Below, in pieces: positions 31,725-35,168 of a DNA stretch of 35,168 nucleotides; the first letter of the stretch is position 1, and the number at the start of each line of letters is the position of its first letter. The notes beneath the pieces were generated by a model. It did not search any database. It worked only from the letters and a program-made list of their open reading frames with translations, and was not told where the DNA came from. The stretch is from TMED161 sp964532515 (GTDB taxonomy: Bacteria; Fidelibacterota; Marinisomatia; SCGC-AAA003-L08; D37C17): contig CAZHKH010000007.1 of assembly GCA_964532515.1 (NCBI GenBank), positions 1 to 35,168 on the forward strand, given 5' to 3'. The translations under genes were made by a program, and so were the position numbers.

Positions 31725-34700
31725 ATGAAAAATATCTATAAATATAATCAACTATTCTTAACATCTATATTCTTATTATTGTTTTCACTCTCATGCGATG
31801 AAACAGAACCAGTATCTGCAGAAAATCCAGATATAAATTATTCAATGACAATACAATCTGAAGTTAGAAACTGTCATTTATTGAGTTGCACTGATGGTGA
31901 AGCATATGCATATGATGTGGATAATCCACTAGAAGATGATTATTATTTGTTTTTTTCAATTGAATTAATGGATTCAAATAATGACCCAGTAGAAGGTGCA
32001 AGTATAAATGTTCAAGAATGTTTAATAGTTGATGATAGTAATTCTACATGTGAATCAACAACCTCTCAATTTGCATACTTTGATGGAAGTAGTGTCACTA
32101 ATAGTGAGGGTATCCTTGAGGGGTATTGGAAAGACAACGGCCAATATGGAGACTTTTTAATTACTTTTGAATATAATGATGAATTTGGGGAAGAAGAGAT
32201 AGTAGAATATCAAATTACAATAAATCCAATTTCAGATTTTATTACTATGAATATCTGGTCTACTACTGAAGAAGAAGTTAGTGATAATACAAATGTAACA
32301 TATAAAACAACCTTATATGCGCAAGTATTAAATCAATATTCGGCGTCAATGCCAAATATACCCGTGTTATTTAGCTTGCTAGATGATGATAATGATGACG
32401 ATTGTACTGGGGCCATTGGTTCGTTAGATAATGCCTTTTCATATACTTCTGAAACAGGTGAACCTGCGACGGTCATTTATACTATAGAGCCAGCAACAGT
32501 AGGATGCGAAGAGGATAATGTCTCAGTTTCATTTGATATTTCTATTTTTAACCAGGGGATTAATGAAACTTTAAACATGTCATATTCAGTTGCTGGTGGA
32601 TTGGAGCCTGAATATGATATATCGGAATTTTATTTTTATCCAAACTTATCATCTATGCCACATGATCAATATGATGATACTGAAATTTCTGTAATAGCAA
32701 AGAATAGTGCTGGAGCCGGAATATCCAACGTCTTGGTTAGATTTTCATTGGAAGCAGAATCTAGAGTATCCAATGGTGAAATTAGTCACGAATTTCAATA
32801 TACATGCTGTGAATCATCGGAGGCAGACACTACTGGAAATACTTCAGGACAGAATGGCGTTGCAAGTGTAACCTATACAAATATTCAAGGTGGAAATGAT
32901 ATTCTAACCGCTTATATATTAGATCCATATACATCAGAAATATTAACAGATGAAAATGGCGTTCAAATTGGTCTGGATACAATAACTATCATAAATAATG
33001 AGGCATGTCCAGATTGTGACCAAGAGCTTAGACTGCTTTCATCAAATTATACTCTTCCAGATGATGATGGCCTAGAATCAACTGATATTTATGCATTTTA
33101 TACTGATTCTCTAGGAAATCCTCCAGAAATCAACTCATTTATGGCATTCTCAGCTCTTCAATCAGATCCAAATGATGATGGAGAATGGATAAATGTGGGA
33201 TCACTAAATCCTCAATATGGATTATTTGTAAGTGCTCAAGCTGGTGAGATTGGAGATGATTGGAGTAATGAGTACCCAGAAGACTCAACCCTTGTATATG
33301 CAAAAACAACATTTAATATGGAGAATGCTTCAGGACTTGTTAAAATTGTTGGTATCTATGAAGGTTTAACTGATACGCTGGGTATTCAACTTGCATCAGC
33401 AGGTGCACACTCTGTATCAGTTATTCCCCCATATCCAAGTGTAATTTCAGTTCAAGGGAGCCCTACCGCAGAATCTACTGTTCTACAAGCAAATATAACA
33501 GATGGAAGTGGAAACAATGTTTCAGATCCCTATTTAACTCGCTGGACTCTTACCAATGAAACTATATTAGGTGGCGTACACTTGAATGGCGATGAGAGCT
33601 TAACTGATGCCTACTCAATCTCAACGCTGGGAGAAGCAAATATGACCATTAATTCTGGTCAAGTCCCAGTATCAGTTGCTATGAATTTAGAAGTTCATCC
33701 ATATTCTGTATTGGAAAATATAACTGAAACAGGAGATTTGGATGCTTTAGATATATATGATCAAGATGGTGATGGCTTAACTGATGACCGATTATATGAA
33801 CCAATATGTACCGCGTATTCAGTTCCACTCACAGTAGCCTCTGGACCTGCAACGTCTGGAGTAATTGGATACTCATTTTTTGAAGCAGAGAATATAGGTG
33901 GTGGACTATCTATAATCCCTATATCAATAATGCTATGGGATACATGGTCAAACCCCGTCGTTGATTCTACCTCAGTTTACTTTACGCTTGAACCCGAGAC
34001 TACAGGAGAAATAGTTGCAGAAGCAAAAACAAATAATGTAAAACCAGGTGGTGATGCAGATTCAGATCATTGGCCAGGAGTAGCATGGACAACTATAACT
34101 TATAATACAGATCAATTACATGAAGTCCCTGAGATACTTGGATATACAACAGGTAGTTTCTGCGCTGATAGTATATCATCTTACGAAGAATGTTCTGAGC
34201 TTGAACTTGAATGGCTCACAAGTCAGCAAATTGTTGTTTCAAGTTTTGCAAATGATGTCCCATATGAAAATGTTTGTGTAGATTGTGCGCTTTCATTGTT
34301 GCCACTATCAGATACTCAAATAGATTGGGCTTGTCCATCTAATCCCAATCCAAATACAAATATCTTTGAAGTTTATTTAAGAGCTAATCTTACAGATTTC
34401 TATGGAGTTCCAGTAGAAGGCTCAAACGTTGAGTTAATCTATACTGGATCTCAAGGTGGTCCAACCGTAGAAGCTATTCTAAATCTTTGTTATTGGGATA
34501 TTAATGGAAATGCTGAATATGATGATGGAGAAGAACAAACGAATGAAGATGGTAGCCTGCTTACTGAAGAACAATGTGATGCGACACCTATTCTTACATG
34601 GGGACAAGCTTTTATCCCTGAGCCTCCATCAGATGCAGTTTTGACAGATAATGATGGTAATAAATATTGGAAAATTACATTTAATCATAATGAGTGCACT

Positions 34701-34826
34701 TTAACTCAAGCTGATCCAGAGCAATATACATGTACAAGTCCAACAATGTTTGCAAACCTTGTAAACCCAAATGGAGCACAAAGTGAAGAAGTGAGCGTAA
34801 CTCTTTTAAGTACGTGTACTGACTAA
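31725..34826 (+). CDS. Large lipoprotein with tandem Ig-like domains, in the pil operon
   Basis: This 1033-residue protein starts three bases after the pilQ stop. Residues 1-23 are a lipoprotein-like signal ending LFSLSC, Cys24 likely lipidated (the residues before it are Ser-Leu-Ser, a tolerated but imperfect lipobox). The body has about six to eight Ig-like repeats of the invasin/Big type: NDPVEGASINVQECL, SMPNIPVLFSLLDDD, GAGISNVLVRFSLEA, SNPVVDSTSVYFTLEP, YGVPVEGSNVELIYTG. Many acidic loops, e.g. DDDNDDD and DQDGDG, may bind calcium. Cysteine pairs are common. It is fixed between pilQ and pilB, so it may serve as a pilus-linked surface adhesin or a secretin-associated lipoprotein. No enzyme motif is seen. 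Confidence 0.8.
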   Translation: MKNIYKYNQLFLTSIFLLLFSLSCDETEPVSAENPDINYSMTIQSEVRNCHLLSCTDGEAYAYDVDNPLEDDYYLFFSIELMDSNNDPVEGASINVQECLIVDDSNSTCESTTSQFAYFDGSSVTNSEGILEGYWKDNGQYGDFLITFEYNDEFGEEEIVEYQITINPISDFITMNIWSTTEEEVSDNTNVTYKTTLYAQVLNQYSASMPNIPVLFSLLDDDNDDDCTGAIGSLDNAFSYTSETGEPATVIYTIEPATVGCEEDNVSVSFDISIFNQGINETLNMSYSVAGGLEPEYDISEFYFYPNLSSMPHDQYDDTEISVIAKNSAGAGISNVLVRFSLEAESRVSNGEISHEFQYTCCESSEADTTGNTSGQNGVASVTYTNIQGGNDILTAYILDPYTSEILTDENGVQIGLDTITIINNEACPDCDQELRLLSSNYTLPDDDGLESTDIYAFYTDSLGNPPEINSFMAFSALQSDPNDDGEWINVGSLNPQYGLFVSAQAGEIGDDWSNEYPEDSTLVYAKTTFNMENASGLVKIVGIYEGLTDTLGIQLASAGAHSVSVIPPYPSVISVQGSPTAESTVLQANITDGSGNNVSDPYLTRWTLTNETILGGVHLNGDESLTDAYSISTLGEANMTINSGQVPVSVAMNLEVHPYSVLENITETGDLDALDIYDQDGDGLTDDRLYEPICTAYSVPLTVASGPATSGVIGYSFFEAENIGGGLSIIPISIMLWDTWSNPVVDSTSVYFTLEPETTGEIVAEAKTNNVKPGGDADSDHWPGVAWTTITYNTDQLHEVPEILGYTTGSFCADSISSYEECSELELEWLTSQQIVVSSFANDVPYENVCVDCALSLLPLSDTQIDWACPSNPNPNTNIFEVYLRANLTDFYGVPVEGSNVELIYTGSQGGPTVEAILNLCYWDINGNAEYDDGEEQTNEDGSLLTEEQCDATPILTWGQAFIPEPPSDAVLTDNDGNKYWKITFNHNECTLTQADPEQYTCTSPTMFANLVNPNGAQSEEVSVTLLSTCTD

Positions 34827-34846
34827 AATTGAAAGGTATGATATAG

Positions 34847-35168
34847 ATGAGCTATAACCCACAATTTGCAAAGCTAGGAGAAATTCTTGTTAATGAAAAA
34901 ATCATTACAGACAAGCAGCTAGAAAAAGCGCTAGCTGAACAGAAAAAAAAGAAAGATAAACTTGGAAATATATTAGTATCAAATGGAACAATCACAGAAA
35001 ATGATTTAGTAAAAGCTTTTTCACTTCAACTTGGAAGCAAGTCAATAAGTGAAGATGAACTTCTTAAAGCTCCCGAGGATACAGTGAAATTATTAGCAGA
35101 AGATTTCGCTAAAGAAAATAATGTAATTACCTTAAAGAAAACTTCTAATTCAATATATGTTGCTATGG
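34847..35168 (+). CDS. pilB: Type IV pilus assembly ATPase PilB, N-terminal fragment
   Basis: The first 107 codons are visible, and the gene runs off the right edge. The sequence FAKLGEILVNEKIITDKQLEKAL, then KLGNILVSNGTITENDLVKAFS, is the MshEN/T2SSE_N domain at the start of PilB/GspE ATPases, which can bind cyclic-di-GMP in some relatives. Walker motifs would lie outside the window. It starts 20 bases after the lipoprotein stop; AAAGG is a modest ribosome site. Confidence 0.88.
   Translation, partial: MSYNPQFAKLGEILVNEKIITDKQLEKALAEQKKKKDKLGNILVSNGTITENDLVKAFSLQLGSKSISEDELLKAPEDTVKLLAEDFAKENNVITLKKTSNSIYVAM

Noticed and set aside
1..35168. CRISPR arrays, tRNA or rRNA genes, insertion sequences, prophage genes
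   Set aside because: I saw no regularly spaced direct repeats, no cloverleaf or rRNA motifs, and no transposase or integrase signatures. Repeats found are protein-level domain repeats.

Overview
The window is AT-rich, densely coded DNA from a Gram-negative bacterium, probably a marine member of the FCB group and most likely Candidatus Marinimicrobia (SAR406). The placement is an inference. It rests on large secreted peptidases ending in dockerin-type repeat pairs, gingipain-family (C25) proteins, an outer-membrane secretin and barrel, a type IV pilus cluster with unusual minor pilins, and low GC. A run of 29 N, one homopolymer frameshift and one in-frame nonsense codon suggest a draft metagenome or single-cell assembly.

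Region 1 (1-4182, housekeeping). This holds the start of a secreted protein running off the left edge, an SLC13-type permease with internal RCK_C domains that is broken by a one-base frameshift, and an overlapping lrp/asnC-glnII (type II glutamine synthetase) pair with a strong terminator. Divergent from lrp is a 115-codon ArsC/Spx-family thioredoxin-fold gene whose catalytic cysteine codon is TGA. The TGA is followed by a SECIS-like hairpin, so I read it as a selenoprotein.

Region 2 (4189-21480, all minus strand). Ten tightly packed genes look like one operon. In transcription order they are: a C25 peptidase with dockerin; PgsB, PgsC and PgsW of poly-gamma-glutamate synthesis; a secreted protein of unknown function; an outer-membrane beta-barrel protein; a propeller-like lipoprotein; a large repeat protein with dockerin; an M14 carboxypeptidase with dockerin; and a second C25 peptidase with an internal dockerin. 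The operon appears to make a gamma-linked polyglutamate surface polymer and also export peptidases and surface proteins that share one type of module.

Region 3 (21721-35168, all plus strand, divergent from region 2). This is a type IV pilus cluster: a pilin, PilT, two prepilin-like minor pilins, a very large PilX-like minor pilin, PilM, PilN (with a long C-terminal extension), PilO, a PilP-like protein, the PilQ secretin (with an N gap, an internal stop and a novel C-terminal domain), a 1033-residue Ig-like lipoprotein, and the start of PilB.

The strongest leads are the ArsC-like selenoprotein and a possible surface-assembly system. In the latter, four dockerin-tagged exported proteins sit beside a polyglutamate capsule operon and a secretin carrying a cohesin-like C-terminal domain.
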